This document shows positions 41,023 to 51,124 of a stretch of DNA of 64,000 nt, in pieces. Made by a program: the position numbers and the translations under genes. The DNA is from Stanieria sp964562685 (lineage in GTDB: Bacteria; Cyanobacteriota; Cyanobacteriia; Cyanobacteriales; Xenococcaceae), in contig CAZLUP010000012.1 of the NCBI GenBank assembly GCA_964562685.1, positions 1-64,000 of the forward strand, in the 5' to 3' direction. The notes beneath the pieces were generated by a model. That model did no database searches, was not told the DNA's origin, and was given only the letters and a program-made list of their open reading frames with translations. Position 1 is the first letter of the stretch. The number at the start of each line of letters is the position of its first letter.

Positions 41023-43827
41023 ATGCTGAAAGCACTGCTGGGAGACCCCAATGCCCGTAAACTCAAAAAATTTCAACCTCTAGTTACAGAAGTAAACTTA
41101 CTCGAAGAAGAAATCCAAAAATTGTCTGATGAAGAATTAAAAGCTAAAACGGCAGAATTCAGACAACAATTAGATAAAGCTAATTCTGATCGAGAATTAG
41201 AAGAAATCTTAGATGAAATTTTACCTGAAGCTTTTGCTGTAACAAGAGAAGCTGGAATCAGAGTTTTGGGAATGCGTCACTACGATGTCCAGTTATTAGG
41301 GGGCATAGTTCTCCACAAAGGACAAATTGCTGAGATGAAAACAGGGGAGGGTAAAACCCTAGTTTGTACTCTTCCTGCTTATCTAAACGGTTTAACGGGT
41401 AAAGGGGTTCATGTCGTCACGGTTAACGACTACTTAGCTAGAAGAGACGCGGAATGGATGGGACAAGTTCATCGGTTTCTGGGCTTGAGTGTAGGTTTGA
41501 TTCAATCGGGCATGAGTTCTGGTGAACGACGCAAAAACTATGCTTGCGATATTACTTATACTACTAATAGTGAATTAGGTTTTGATTATCTTAGAGATAA
41601 TATGGCAACCTCAATGGAAGAGGTGGTGCAGCGTCCTTTCAATTATTGCATCATTGACGAGGTTGACTCGGTACTAATTGACGAAGCGAGAACTCCTTTA
41701 ATTATTTCTGGGCAGGTAGAACGTCCTACAGAAAAATATCTCAAAGCAGCAGAAGTTGCCCGAATGTTAGTTAAGCAAGAAGAAGAACAAGGGGGCGGAG
41801 ATTATGAAGTGGATGAAAAAGCCCGCAATGTGTTGATGACTGATGAGGGTTTTGCTAAAGCAGAGGAAATCTTGGGCGTAAAAGATTTATACGATCAAGA
41901 AAATCCTTGGGCGCATTATATTTTTAATGCCATTAAAGCCAAAGAATTATTCACCAAAGACGTTAATTACATGGTGCGTAATGATGAGATTGTCATTGTT
42001 GATGAATTTACAGGAAGGGTTTTACCAGGAAGACGCTGGAGTGATGGCTTACACCAAGCAATTGAAGCCAAAGAAGCAGTAGAAATTCAAAACGAAACTC
42101 AAACTCTGGCTAGTATTACCTATCAAAACTTCTTTTTGCTTTATCCCAAACTTGCAGGGATGACAGGTACAGCTAAAACCGAAGAAACGGAATTAGAAAA
42201 AGTTTATAACTTACAAGTAACCATTATTCCGACTAACCGCACTTCTCAACGTCGAGACATGGCAGATGTCGTTTATAAAACTGAGATGGCTAAATGGAAA
42301 GCAGTAGCCGAAGAATGTGCCGAAATGCACGAATTAGGTCGTCCTGTTTTGGTTGGTACAACGAGTGTCGAAAAATCTGAATTACTTTCTAATCTCCTCA
42401 GACAGAAAGAAATTCCTTACAACCTGCTTAATGCTAGACCAGAAAATGTAGAACGGGAATCTGAGATTGTCGCCCAAGCAGGAAGAAAGGGTGCAGTAAC
42501 AATTGCGACTAATATGGCTGGTCGTGGTACTGACATTATTCTCGGTGGTAATGCCGACTATATGGCAAGACTTAAAATTAGAGAATATTTGATGCCCAAA
42601 ATTGTTAGACCAGAAGACGATGAATTAGCTTTTCAAACCAATGGTTTTGGTGGACGAAAACCCCCTCAAGGCTTTGCCCCTGGTCAAAAAGTTAAAACTT
42701 GGAAAGCCTCTCCTCAAATATTTCCCACCGAATTATCCAAAGAAACAGAAACCATGCTGAAAGACGTGGTTAAATTTGCCGTTCAACAATATGGCGAACA
42801 AAGTCTACCAGAATTAGAAGCAGAGGAAAAAATTGCGATCGCAGCAGAAAATGCCCCTGTTGACGATCCTGTCATTGAACAGTTACGGCAAGTATACAAG
42901 CAAATTCGTAAAGAATACGACCAATTTACCGATCAAGAACATAATGATGTAGTTAGTCTCGGTGGTTTACACGTAATCGGTACAGAACGTCATGAATCTC
43001 GTCGAATTGATAACCAGCTACGAGGAAGGGCAGGAAGACAAGGTGACCCTGGTTCGACTAAATTTTTCCTTAGTTTAGAGGATAACTTATTACGGATTTT
43101 TGGTGGCGATCGCGTTTCTCGTTTGATGGATATGTTCCGTGTGGAAGAAGATATGCCCATCGAGTCTAAAATGCTTACTGGTTCCTTAGAAGGGGCGCAA
43201 AAGAAAGTGGAAACTTTCTACTACGATACTCGTAAGCAAGTATTTGAGTATGACGAGGTAATGAATAATCAGCGTCGTGCCATTTATGCCGAACGTCGTC
43301 GGGTATTAGAAGGTTTGGATCTCAAAGAACAAGTGATCCAATATGCCGAAAAGACAATGGATGAGATCGTTGATGCCTACATCAATCCTGAATTACCTCC
43401 AGAAGAGTGGAATTTAGACAAGATGGTGGCTAAAGTCAAAGAATTTATCTACCTTCTCCAAGATTTAGAACCATCTCATCTAGAAGACATGACAGTGGGA
43501 GAAATTAAAACTTTCCTCCATGAAGAAGTACGTAAAGCTTACGACATTAAAGAAAATCAAATCGAAAGTGTTCAACCTGGTTTGATGCGTCAAGCAGAAC
43601 GTTTCTTTATTCTCCAGCAAATTGATACCCTTTGGCGCGAACACTTACAAGCAATGGATGCGTTACGGGAGTCAATTGGGTTACGGGGTTATGGACAAAA
43701 AGATCCTCTCATTGAATACAAACAAGAAGGTTATGAAATGTTTCTAGAGATGATGATTGATATCCGCAGAAACGTGGTTTACTCTCTGTTCCAATTCCAA
43801 CCTCAACCTCAACCTCAAGCGGTATAA
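41023..43827 (+). CDS. secA: Protein translocase subunit SecA
   Basis: ATPase motor of the Sec export pathway, at both cytoplasmic and thylakoid membranes in cyanobacteria. The 934-residue product has MKTGEGKTLVCTLPAYLNGL (Walker A), DEVDSVLIDEARTP (Walker B), AGMTGTAKTEETE, NMAGRGTDIILGG and RIDNQLRGRAGRQGDPGSTK. The C-terminus ends FQFQPQPQPQAV without the zinc-binding cysteine tail of E. coli SecA, as is common for cyanobacterial SecA. Complete, with a clear ATG at 41023. Confidence 0.98.
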   Translation: MLKALLGDPNARKLKKFQPLVTEVNLLEEEIQKLSDEELKAKTAEFRQQLDKANSDRELEEILDEILPEAFAVTREAGIRVLGMRHYDVQLLGGIVLHKGQIAEMKTGEGKTLVCTLPAYLNGLTGKGVHVVTVNDYLARRDAEWMGQVHRFLGLSVGLIQSGMSSGERRKNYACDITYTTNSELGFDYLRDNMATSMEEVVQRPFNYCIIDEVDSVLIDEARTPLIISGQVERPTEKYLKAAEVARMLVKQEEEQGGGDYEVDEKARNVLMTDEGFAKAEEILGVKDLYDQENPWAHYIFNAIKAKELFTKDVNYMVRNDEIVIVDEFTGRVLPGRRWSDGLHQAIEAKEAVEIQNETQTLASITYQNFFLLYPKLAGMTGTAKTEETELEKVYNLQVTIIPTNRTSQRRDMADVVYKTEMAKWKAVAEECAEMHELGRPVLVGTTSVEKSELLSNLLRQKEIPYNLLNARPENVERESEIVAQAGRKGAVTIATNMAGRGTDIILGGNADYMARLKIREYLMPKIVRPEDDELAFQTNGFGGRKPPQGFAPGQKVKTWKASPQIFPTELSKETETMLKDVVKFAVQQYGEQSLPELEAEEKIAIAAENAPVDDPVIEQLRQVYKQIRKEYDQFTDQEHNDVVSLGGLHVIGTERHESRRIDNQLRGRAGRQGDPGSTKFFLSLEDNLLRIFGGDRVSRLMDMFRVEEDMPIESKMLTGSLEGAQKKVETFYYDTRKQVFEYDEVMNNQRRAIYAERRRVLEGLDLKEQVIQYAEKTMDEIVDAYINPELPPEEWNLDKMVAKVKEFIYLLQDLEPSHLEDMTVGEIKTFLHEEVRKAYDIKENQIESVQPGLMRQAERFFILQQIDTLWREHLQAMDALRESIGLRGYGQKDPLIEYKQEGYEMFLEMMIDIRRNVVYSLFQFQPQPQPQAV

Positions 43828-43833
43828 TTTTTG

Positions 43834-44460
43834 TTAGGGTGGGCTAGTCTCACCCTGATAAAAAATAGTTAATAAGACCGAACTAATTAAATAATGATGT
43901 CCTAAACATTGTAATCCGACATCTTGACCGAATTTTTCTCTAGTAGCCTTACTATACAATCGCATTTCACCAACCCAAGCAACAGAAGTTTGAATATCAC
44001 GATTTCCAAAAGAAGAATCAACTAAATAAAAATATCCACCAGGTGCTAAAACTCGACTTACTTCTGTAAATACTTGTAGAGGATTGGGATAGTGAAGAAA
44101 ACTTATTGTATTAAAAACTGCATCAAATTGACCTTCAGCAAAAGGTAAATCAACAGCGTTTCCCGAGACAAAAATAATTCTGTTTCTAAATTGATTTTTT
44201 TGGCGTGCTTGACGCAACATTTCCTTAGATAAATCTAAACCAATTCCTTTCAGGGTAGGAAAACGAGCAGCCAATTTATTTAATAAACGACCAGTACCAC
44301 AACCTAAATCTAAAACTTGTGAATGCTCTTTTAATTGAACATAATCTAATAATCTTTGCTGAACAGCTTGATAAAAAACTGTAGTGAAGAAGCAATCGTA
44401 AAAAGAAGCCCAGAAGTTAAAAATTGTTTGTTTATTCTGATAAATATTGTCGTTATTCAT
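43834..44460 (-). CDS. Class I SAM-dependent methyltransferase
   Basis: A 208-residue methyltransferase. Motif I is VLDLGCGTGRLLNKLAARFP, the acidic residue after beta 2 is in GIGLDLSKEML, motif III/IV appears as LPFAEGQFDAVFNTISFLHY and post-I VLAPGGYFYLVD. The C-terminal 50 residues are short and contain GHHYLISSVLL, so it may work on a small lipophilic or quinone substrate, but nothing fixes the substrate. Convergent with secA: only six bases separate the two stop codons. Confidence 0.85.
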   Translation of the reverse strand: MNNDNIYQNKQTIFNFWASFYDCFFTTVFYQAVQQRLLDYVQLKEHSQVLDLGCGTGRLLNKLAARFPTLKGIGLDLSKEMLRQARQKNQFRNRIIFVSGNAVDLPFAEGQFDAVFNTISFLHYPNPLQVFTEVSRVLAPGGYFYLVDSSFGNRDIQTSVAWVGEMRLYSKATREKFGQDVGLQCLGHHYLISSVLLTIFYQGETSPP

Positions 44461-44564
44461 CTAACGTTTATTACAGTTTTAGCTAGATTTTATAATCAAC
44501 AAAGATAGCGTAATTTTGATTGTAATTCTTAATTTTAATATTATGTAAAATAGACAAAACTTAA

Positions 44565-44592
44565 GTAGAGACAATTCATGAATTGTCCCTAC
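44565..44592. repeat. 28-bp GTAG...CTAC palindrome
   Basis: GTAGAGACAATTCATG is followed by its near-complement AATTGTCCCTAC, giving a 28-base palindrome with one mismatch. It lies just after the stop of the PRC-barrel/DUF2382 gene and shares its core with the copy inside the polyketide synthase gene at 56768-56794. Confidence 0.85.
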
Positions 44593-44604
44593 TGCTTTGC
44601 AGCA

Positions 44605-45432
44605 TTATTTATTGTCTACAATGGGTTTACCGTCACTATCAATTTCTAACTCTTCACGACGTATTTGTTCTTGAGCGTTGACAGTATCTTGTTGAACTTC
44701 TTTTCTAACGTTCACTTCCTCTCTGACAAAAGCTTCCTTATCAATGTTGGCAGATTCTTCATAGACATCCATCCTTGCAACTTCACCTGATTGGAATTTC
44801 GCTTCACCAGGTGCAACTTGAACCCGTTCAGTAGGAGTATGACGTTCTACGACAACACGTTCTTTTTCTACAGGGACAGCTACATTAGCGGTTTGGGTTT
44901 CTACTCGTTTACCAATGGAAACTTCTCCAGTACGAACACGATTTTTATTAGCAATTAACCGTTCTTGATAAAGTTTAATAGTATCGCTATTTCTTTCGTT
45001 TAGATTATATAATTCTGCGTCACGGTCATAACTGTAATTGTCTGGTTGAGAAGTAGTTTGACTAGCTTGGGGTGAACGGTAGTTACTTCTAACTCGTTCT
45101 TCATAGTCATAATCAACTACCATATCATCGTGATATTCTGGTAAGGCTTCAACTTGATCTTTATTAGCAATACCAAGGGCATAAACACTTTCTTGATCGG
45201 AATCGATTAAAGCTTGACCGACAGGTAATAAAACTTTTTTACCAAAAATCCAAAATCCTGTATCGACTACAAAATAACGAAAATGACCCGAATCGTCGAC
45301 TAAAACATCATAAACGGAACCAATTTTTTCATTGGTTGTTCCTGCATCAACAGAATAATTGTTAATGTTTATTTCTTCAAAACTGTTTTGCTGATCGCGA
45401 GGAACAAATTCTGCAATTTTATGTAGAGGCAT
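44605..45432 (-). CDS. PRC-barrel and DUF2382 (YsnF/AvaK-like) stress protein
   Basis: A 275-residue soluble protein with two parts. Residues about 20-95 form a PRC-barrel (EKIGSVYDVLVDDSGHFRYF, VLLPVGQALIDSD). Residues about 150-265 form a DUF2382 domain: LYQERLIANKNRVRTGEVSI, VAVPVEKERVVVERHTP, VARMDVYEESANIDKEAFVR and EEVNVRKEVQQDTVNAQEQI. Such proteins are induced by desiccation, salt or akinete formation in cyanobacteria; the molecular role is unclear. The DUF2382 part is clearly paralogous to the gene at the right end of the window. ATG at 45432. Confidence 0.92.
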   Translation of the reverse strand: MPLHKIAEFVPRDQQNSFEEININNYSVDAGTTNEKIGSVYDVLVDDSGHFRYFVVDTGFWIFGKKVLLPVGQALIDSDQESVYALGIANKDQVEALPEYHDDMVVDYDYEERVRSNYRSPQASQTTSQPDNYSYDRDAELYNLNERNSDTIKLYQERLIANKNRVRTGEVSIGKRVETQTANVAVPVEKERVVVERHTPTERVQVAPGEAKFQSGEVARMDVYEESANIDKEAFVREEVNVRKEVQQDTVNAQEQIRREELEIDSDGKPIVDNK

Positions 45433-45727
45433 GGTTAAACTTTCTGTTAACTACGTCAAAATCCTATCTAAACTAAAAATCTAATAACTCTGTCGTAAGT
45501 TATAAAAGTTTGTAATTTTTTTATCGGTTTAATTCTGTTTTAAATAATTGCTAAATCAACGTCAAATCAATTCTAATCTGGATTAGGGATTAAAAATAAT
45601 TTATTTGCGATCGCAGATATTTATTATATTTTTCTATCTTTGGATTAATAAATTTTTGTTTTAATTAAAATTAGTAGCTTTAAAAAAAATATTGATAATT
45701 ATAGAGATGTGAACTGCTACATTTGTA
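45433..45727. other. Intergenic region upstream of the PRC/DUF2382 gene
   Basis: About 295 bases of AT-rich DNA with one HIP1 octamer at 45608. It separates UPF0182 (stop at 45728) from the DUF2382 gene. No gene or clear terminator seen. Confidence 0.45.
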
Positions 45728-48484
45728 CTAATTATGAACCGTTTGATTTAATTGACGTAAAATTTCTTCTAATTCTTGTTGATAACGACCATATTCTAAC
45801 CAATTACCTTGACGCAATGCAGATTGAGCTTGATTATAGGTTTCCCATGCAGACTGAATTAAACTAGGATCTGAACCAGGTAAAGCAGATGAAGGTGGTG
45901 TCCCTAAAATTGGTTCTCTCTCAAAGACAGCAGCTAAAGATTGTTCTAAAGTAGGCATCATCACTATTTCTTTGTCATAAGCGACAATCACTCGCCTTAA
46001 TTCGGGTAATTGTCCTTGTTCGGCACGCAAGTAAATAGGTTCGATATAAAGTAAGGCACCATCAATCGGAATTACTAGAATATCACCACGGATCACCCTT
46101 GAACCTTCTTGACTCCACAGAGTTAGTTGTTGAGAAATTTCTGGATTTTGATTAATCCGTGCTTCAATTTGAAAAGGTCCGTAAATCAGTTCTTGTTTGG
46201 GAAATTCATAGAGAACTAGGTTGCCATAATTATCTCCGTCACAACGCGCTGCCATCCAGGCAATCATATTATCTTTATTGACAGGCGTAAAAGGAAGAAT
46301 CAGCACAAATTCTTCTTTAGGTTGTCCCGGCAAACGCATAATTACATAATAAGGCTCGATCGCTTTTGGTTGATTTTCAGACATTTTGTTAGCAAATCGC
46401 CACAAATCCTCACGGTTATAAAAGACTTGAGGATCACTCATGTGGTAAGCGGTATAAATCTGTGCCTGGATGTTAAATAGATCTAGGGGATAACGAAAAT
46501 GAGCTTTAACTTCGGGAGGAATGGTATGGTTTGCTTGAAAAAGATCGGGAAATATTTTGCTGTAGGTTTGTAAAACGGGATCGTTGGGATCGACTACAAA
46601 AAACTGCATTGTTCCGTTTTTCGCATCTACTAAAACTTTAACGGAGTTGCGAATATAGTTGATTTTCTTGTCCGTAATTAATTCTGCACTTTCATTACTA
46701 ACTACTTCCGAATAAGGATAGCGATCGCTTGTGGTGTAAGCATCAATAATCCACTGTAGTTTACCATCGATCACGGTGATATAAGGGTCATGATCATATT
46801 GTAAAAAGGGTGCAACATGACGAACTCGTTCCCGAATTTGCCGATAGTATTGGATGCGAGTAGAGGCAGTTCGCGAACTGCCCGTACTTAAATAATTAGA
46901 AATGAGAATTTTCCAACTACCAAGATCGTAAGCATAAGCTAATTTGCGCCACCAAGAAGAAATGGGAACACCACCAGTTCCCTGATAATAAACAAAAGCA
47001 TTTTCATCACCTTTAGGATAGTCAAATTCTGGTGTGGTTGTGCCTGTAAAAATATAGCGATCTTTTTCTTCGCCATAATAGATAGCAGGTTCTTTGATTT
47101 GTAAATCTATTTGAGATACGGGAGGAATATTTCTAATAAATAAAATTGGTAAACCATCGGCAGCAACTTCGTTAACGGGACTCATTACTAACCCGTAACC
47201 ATGAGTATATTTTAAGCGTTGGTTGACCCAAGTTTTTGCTTGTTGAGGTACTTGTTCGTAGGATAATTCCCTTGGAGCAATCATGATTTGACGATAGTTG
47301 CCATCGAGGGTGTAGCGGTCAACATCAACATCATTAAATTGATAATAAAGACGAATTTCTTGGATTTGACGATAAGTATCTAAAAGCGGTTGATAATCCC
47401 AAAGTCTAATATTATCAATGGTTGCTTGATTTTGTTCTGAAAGAGTTAATTGAGCAGAAGCAGGATAATCAGTTGCATTGATTTTGTCCAAATCATAAGC
47501 TTGACGAGTATATTCCAGATTGTATTTTATATAAGGTAATTCTTTGTTTAATTCATTGGGTTCAACGATAAATCTTTGTTGAAGCGCGGGATAAATTCCA
47601 TTTACCAACACCAAAACCGCTAAATAAATTCCCACTGCATATAGTGACAGTAAAAATTTGCGCGACCAGATCGTTACAATCAAAATAATACTGAGTAGTA
47701 ACGAACCAATACTCATAACCCAGTAAGCAAACAACCTGGCATGAGTATCCGTATAACCAGCACCCCAAACTACTCCACGCGAAGAATAAAGCAACTCGTA
47801 ACGCTCTAACCAAAAATATACAGCAATAGTTAAAGCGATCGCAGCAAATAATAAACTAAGATGAGTTTTAATTTTATTATTTAATAACTTCTGCCATTGA
47901 CGATCAATAGTCATGGCTTTCCATCGCCAATCAAATCCAACTGTGCCTTTAAACACATAAATCGCGCTGGCTAAAATTAATCCTGCTAACAAAATTATAA
48001 TCAGCCAATTTTGAAAATCTTTGTAAAAAGGTAAGCGAAACACATAAAAACCGATATCTCTGCCATAAATCGGCTCATTAAGCTTAAATTCAGTCGCATT
48101 AAAATACTTAAGGATAGTTTCCCAGTGCGCTGCACTACTACTCGCTGCACTAAAAGAAATCAGAAAAATCAGGATTAAAGCCAAATAATTGGCAATTTTG
48201 TTGGTATATAATTCTAAAGAATTACCCTCCAAAAATCGAAAAGAGCGATCGCGGGTTAAATGAAGAGCAAGTCCATAATTAATGCCTAAAAAAGCAGCAT
48301 AGACGGCAAAAGTAGCCAACCAAACCACAATTTGCCAAGTAATTCTCGTCCCAAACACATTACTAAAACCGACAGCAGCAAACCACCATGATTCCGTTAC
48401 CAGATGAACCAGAGTTGAAGCAATCGTTAAACAAATTGCAATTACTAAAATCGTGGCGACAATAGCTTTCTGTCGAAGTTGCAT
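45728..48484 (-). CDS. UPF0182 family membrane protein
   Basis: A 918-residue protein of the UPF0182 family, common in cyanobacteria and actinobacteria. The N-terminal 310 residues carry about seven membrane helices with FGTRITWQIVVWLATFAVYA and RDIGFYVFRLPFYKDFQNWL; the large extracytoplasmic domain contains YTHGYGLVMSPVNEVAADGL, FDYPKGDENAFVYYQGTGGV and RHVAPFLQYDHDPYITVIDG, all family blocks. A short coiled helix ends the protein. Function unknown. At 46860-46887 a 28-bp palindromic repeat lies within the frame, encoding STGSSRTAST. Single gene, ATG at 48484. Confidence 0.95.
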   Translation of the reverse strand: MQLRQKAIVATILVIAICLTIASTLVHLVTESWWFAAVGFSNVFGTRITWQIVVWLATFAVYAAFLGINYGLALHLTRDRSFRFLEGNSLELYTNKIANYLALILIFLISFSAASSSAAHWETILKYFNATEFKLNEPIYGRDIGFYVFRLPFYKDFQNWLIIILLAGLILASAIYVFKGTVGFDWRWKAMTIDRQWQKLLNNKIKTHLSLLFAAIALTIAVYFWLERYELLYSSRGVVWGAGYTDTHARLFAYWVMSIGSLLLSIILIVTIWSRKFLLSLYAVGIYLAVLVLVNGIYPALQQRFIVEPNELNKELPYIKYNLEYTRQAYDLDKINATDYPASAQLTLSEQNQATIDNIRLWDYQPLLDTYRQIQEIRLYYQFNDVDVDRYTLDGNYRQIMIAPRELSYEQVPQQAKTWVNQRLKYTHGYGLVMSPVNEVAADGLPILFIRNIPPVSQIDLQIKEPAIYYGEEKDRYIFTGTTTPEFDYPKGDENAFVYYQGTGGVPISSWWRKLAYAYDLGSWKILISNYLSTGSSRTASTRIQYYRQIRERVRHVAPFLQYDHDPYITVIDGKLQWIIDAYTTSDRYPYSEVVSNESAELITDKKINYIRNSVKVLVDAKNGTMQFFVVDPNDPVLQTYSKIFPDLFQANHTIPPEVKAHFRYPLDLFNIQAQIYTAYHMSDPQVFYNREDLWRFANKMSENQPKAIEPYYVIMRLPGQPKEEFVLILPFTPVNKDNMIAWMAARCDGDNYGNLVLYEFPKQELIYGPFQIEARINQNPEISQQLTLWSQEGSRVIRGDILVIPIDGALLYIEPIYLRAEQGQLPELRRVIVAYDKEIVMMPTLEQSLAAVFEREPILGTPPSSALPGSDPSLIQSAWETYNQAQSALRQGNWLEYGRYQQELEEILRQLNQTVHN
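46860..46887. repeat. 28-bp GTAG...TAC palindrome inside the UPF0182 gene
   Basis: GTAGAGGCAGTTCG and CGAACTGCCCGTAC form an almost perfect palindrome within the coding frame, translated as a Ser/Thr-rich turn in the extracytoplasmic domain. Same end sequences as the other members of this family in the window. Confidence 0.8.
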
Positions 48485-48732
48485 ATTTTAACGGCTACTG
48501 TAGATTAGTTATTTTGCTTACAATTTAAGCCTAGCTTAATTATGGTTACCCTTATTCTGTATTACCGAAATACTTAATTTCTTTATCTTCTGCATTCCTA
48601 GATTATTAATTTTCTCCTCGTAAAAATATGAGAAATAAATGAAAAGAAAATGACTTAAAAATGATAAGAAATGTTAAGCAAATCGAGTACACTTAAGTTG
48701 ATCGCAAAATTCTTCATAAACAAAATTAATCT

Positions 48733-49293
48733 ATGGAACTAGCTAATATTTCTTTAATTGGTATCGGTTTAGCTGCTGATGCTTGTGCTGTTTCCTTGAG
48801 TAGTGGTTTAGTTATTCGACATATAAAAATTAATAAAGCCTTAAAAATTGCCCTAGCTTTTGGTATTTTTCAAGGAATAATGCCCTTAATTGGCTGGATT
48901 ACAGGCTTAACTTTTCGGGAATTTATCATTCAAATAGACCATTGGATTGCCTTTGTTTTACTTGCTGCAATCGGTGGCAAAATGATTTATGAAACCTTTC
49001 AGGAAGACGAAGAAGAAAATAAATTTAATCCTTTAGATAATTATACTTTATTAGGACTTGCGATCGCGACTAGTATTGATGCCTTAGCAGTTGGTTTAAG
49101 TTTATCCGTATTAAAAACTTCTATTTTATCCGCAGCAGGAGTTATTGCTATAATTACTTTTTCCTTATCTTTCATCAGTGTTTATTTAGGACATAAATGG
49201 GGTAATTTATGCAAGTTCAAACTAGAATTTATTGGCGGAATTCTTCTAATTTTTATTGGACTTAAAATTTTAATGAGCCATTTAGGAGCGTAG
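48733..49293 (+). CDS. mntP: Manganese efflux pump MntP
   Basis: A 186-residue inner-membrane exporter of Mn2+. Six helices are visible in two homologous halves: IGLAADACAVSLSSGLVIRH in the first and ATSIDALAVGLSLSVLKTSI in the second, each with the conserved Asp and the A-V-S/G-L-S pattern needed for transport. The loop between holds DEEENKFNPLDNYT. Complete and normal length. In cyanobacteria such pumps protect against Mn overload; no Mn riboswitch of the yybP-ykoY type was found in the 250-base leader. Confidence 0.95.
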   Translation: MELANISLIGIGLAADACAVSLSSGLVIRHIKINKALKIALAFGIFQGIMPLIGWITGLTFREFIIQIDHWIAFVLLAAIGGKMIYETFQEDEEENKFNPLDNYTLLGLAIATSIDALAVGLSLSVLKTSILSAAGVIAIITFSLSFISVYLGHKWGNLCKFKLEFIGGILLIFIGLKILMSHLGA

Positions 49294-49509
49294 CTTTTAC
49301 AGTGACCAGTTAACTATCAACAAAAAGTAGTACCAACCGATAACTCCATCTGTGTTTATCAGTGTTTATCTGTGGACAAACAATTAATCATTAACAAAAA
49401 ATCAGTATCTTTGACTGTATTTGATTAATTTGAGAAACGCTATATAATCTAGGGTTACTGTAAGTAAAATTGCTTGCATCATCACAAGTGCAATAAATAA
49501 TTAAATTTG

Positions 49510-51054
49510 ATGCCACGAGTAATTATTGCTTCTGATTCCCCAATGGCTGCTGATGCAGGTGCAGCTATCGCAGATAATGGTGGGAATGCAGTAGATGCTG
49601 CGATCGCTGCTACAATAGTTTCTATGTGTACGGCACCAGGAGTCATTGCACCTGGTTGTAGCGGTTTTATTATCATTTGGTCGCCACAAGAAGAGCCTGT
49701 CGTCATCGATGCCTATGCTGAAGTACCAGGAAGAGGTTTACCATCAGCAAGATTTGGTCAAGGGATTAGAGAAGTGAACTTTGACTACGGCGGTGGAATG
49801 AGGAGTTTAGTTGGTTATGGTTCCATCGCCACTCCTGGGATGTTTGCAGGTTTAGGGGAAGCGTGGGAACAATATGGCAATCTTCCTTGGCAAGAAATCG
49901 TTACTCCAGCACAACAACTTGCAGAACGAGGTTTTCCCCTTTCTAGAGTTTCTGCCGATTATTTAGTTTTCACCAGCAAAAGTATTTTTGGTTGGCATCC
50001 CGATAGTTATCGAGCAATTCATAATGCTGAGGGAAACTGTTTACAGGCAGAAGAATTAGTTCAGATTGCTGGACTTGCTGAGAGCTTAAAATTAATTGCT
50101 ACCGAAGGAGCTAAAACTTTTTATACAGGGGAACTAGGAGCAAAAATTGCTCAGGAAATTCAGGATAATCAGGGATTATTGACTGCTACTGACTTGGCTG
50201 CTTATCAGGCTATTGCCAGAAAACCGATTAGTTTTAATTGTGGTGATTGGGAAATTTTTACTAATCCTGCTCCTGCTATTGGTGGTGCTTGTTTAGCTGC
50301 CATGTTGTTACTACTAGAAAAGAATGCTTTTGCTCAATGGGATAGTAAAGCCGTCAAAACTATGGCTCAGATTCAACAAGCTGTACTTGATTATCGCCAT
50401 CAATATTTAGATGGAGCAAATAATAATTTAGTAACTAAAGAAGTTGCTAGATTGCTTCAACTAGCTGGTTTGGGTGAACCGAATAACTTACTTCAATCCC
50501 CTTCAACTATTCATACTTCGGCGGTTGACTCCAATGGTTTGGCTTGTGCCATCACGGCATCGGCTGGTTATGGCTCTGGAGTGATGATTGCTGATACAGG
50601 ATTATGGTTAAATAACTCTCTTGGGGAAATCGAACTGCATCCCCACGGTTTAGAAGGCTTGTCTCCAGGAACTCGTTTAGCTTCCAATATGGCTCCCACA
50701 ATTGCTCGTCGAGAAGACGGTACAGTCTTAGCGATTGGTTCTCCTGGTGCTTCTCGAATTACGACAGCATTGGCTCAAGTATTATTTAATTATATTCATT
50801 TGGGTATGTCTTTAGAAGATGCGATCGCATTTCCTCGTCTTCATGTTGAGGTGTTTGAAGATTTGCATACAATGGCTTTTGAAACAGGATTACCCATAGA
50901 TGCAATTGAATCTTTAGTTACTCGACAGTTTGAAGGAATTTCCATGTATTTTGGTGGAGTTCAAGCAGCTTTATGGAATCCCAACCAAGGATTAGAGGCT
51001 GTTGCCGATCCTCGTCGTACTGGCAAAGTTGCCTCTGGTGGAAAATCGATTTAA
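49510..51054 (+). CDS. Gamma-glutamyltransferase family protein
   Basis: An Ntn-hydrolase of the gamma-glutamyltransferase/glutathione hydrolase family, about 514 residues. N-terminal signature DSPMAADAGAAIADNGGNAVDAA, then TAPGVIAPGCSGFIIIW. The autoprocessing nucleophile is probably Thr333 in SPSTIHTSAVDSNG, followed by ASAGYGSGVMIADTGLWLNN and GTRLASNMAPTIARREDG. No signal peptide is seen, unlike periplasmic Ggt of E. coli, so it may act in the cytoplasm. A TTG lies one codon before the chosen ATG at 49510. Single gene. Confidence 0.92.
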   Translation: MPRVIIASDSPMAADAGAAIADNGGNAVDAAIAATIVSMCTAPGVIAPGCSGFIIIWSPQEEPVVIDAYAEVPGRGLPSARFGQGIREVNFDYGGGMRSLVGYGSIATPGMFAGLGEAWEQYGNLPWQEIVTPAQQLAERGFPLSRVSADYLVFTSKSIFGWHPDSYRAIHNAEGNCLQAEELVQIAGLAESLKLIATEGAKTFYTGELGAKIAQEIQDNQGLLTATDLAAYQAIARKPISFNCGDWEIFTNPAPAIGGACLAAMLLLLEKNAFAQWDSKAVKTMAQIQQAVLDYRHQYLDGANNNLVTKEVARLLQLAGLGEPNNLLQSPSTIHTSAVDSNGLACAITASAGYGSGVMIADTGLWLNNSLGEIELHPHGLEGLSPGTRLASNMAPTIARREDGTVLAIGSPGASRITTALAQVLFNYIHLGMSLEDAIAFPRLHVEVFEDLHTMAFETGLPIDAIESLVTRQFEGISMYFGGVQAALWNPNQGLEAVADPRRTGKVASGGKSI

Positions 51055-51124
51055 AGAATAATCAGATTCAGTTTTGAAATTCAATAATTCAACTTATTTA
51101 ATCGCAATATTAAGCAATAATTAA

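Noticed and set aside
48485..48732. Manganese (yybP-ykoY) riboswitch upstream of mntP
   Set aside because: The leader lacks the conserved paired GGGGAGTA-like loops of that riboswitch and is AT-rich throughout.
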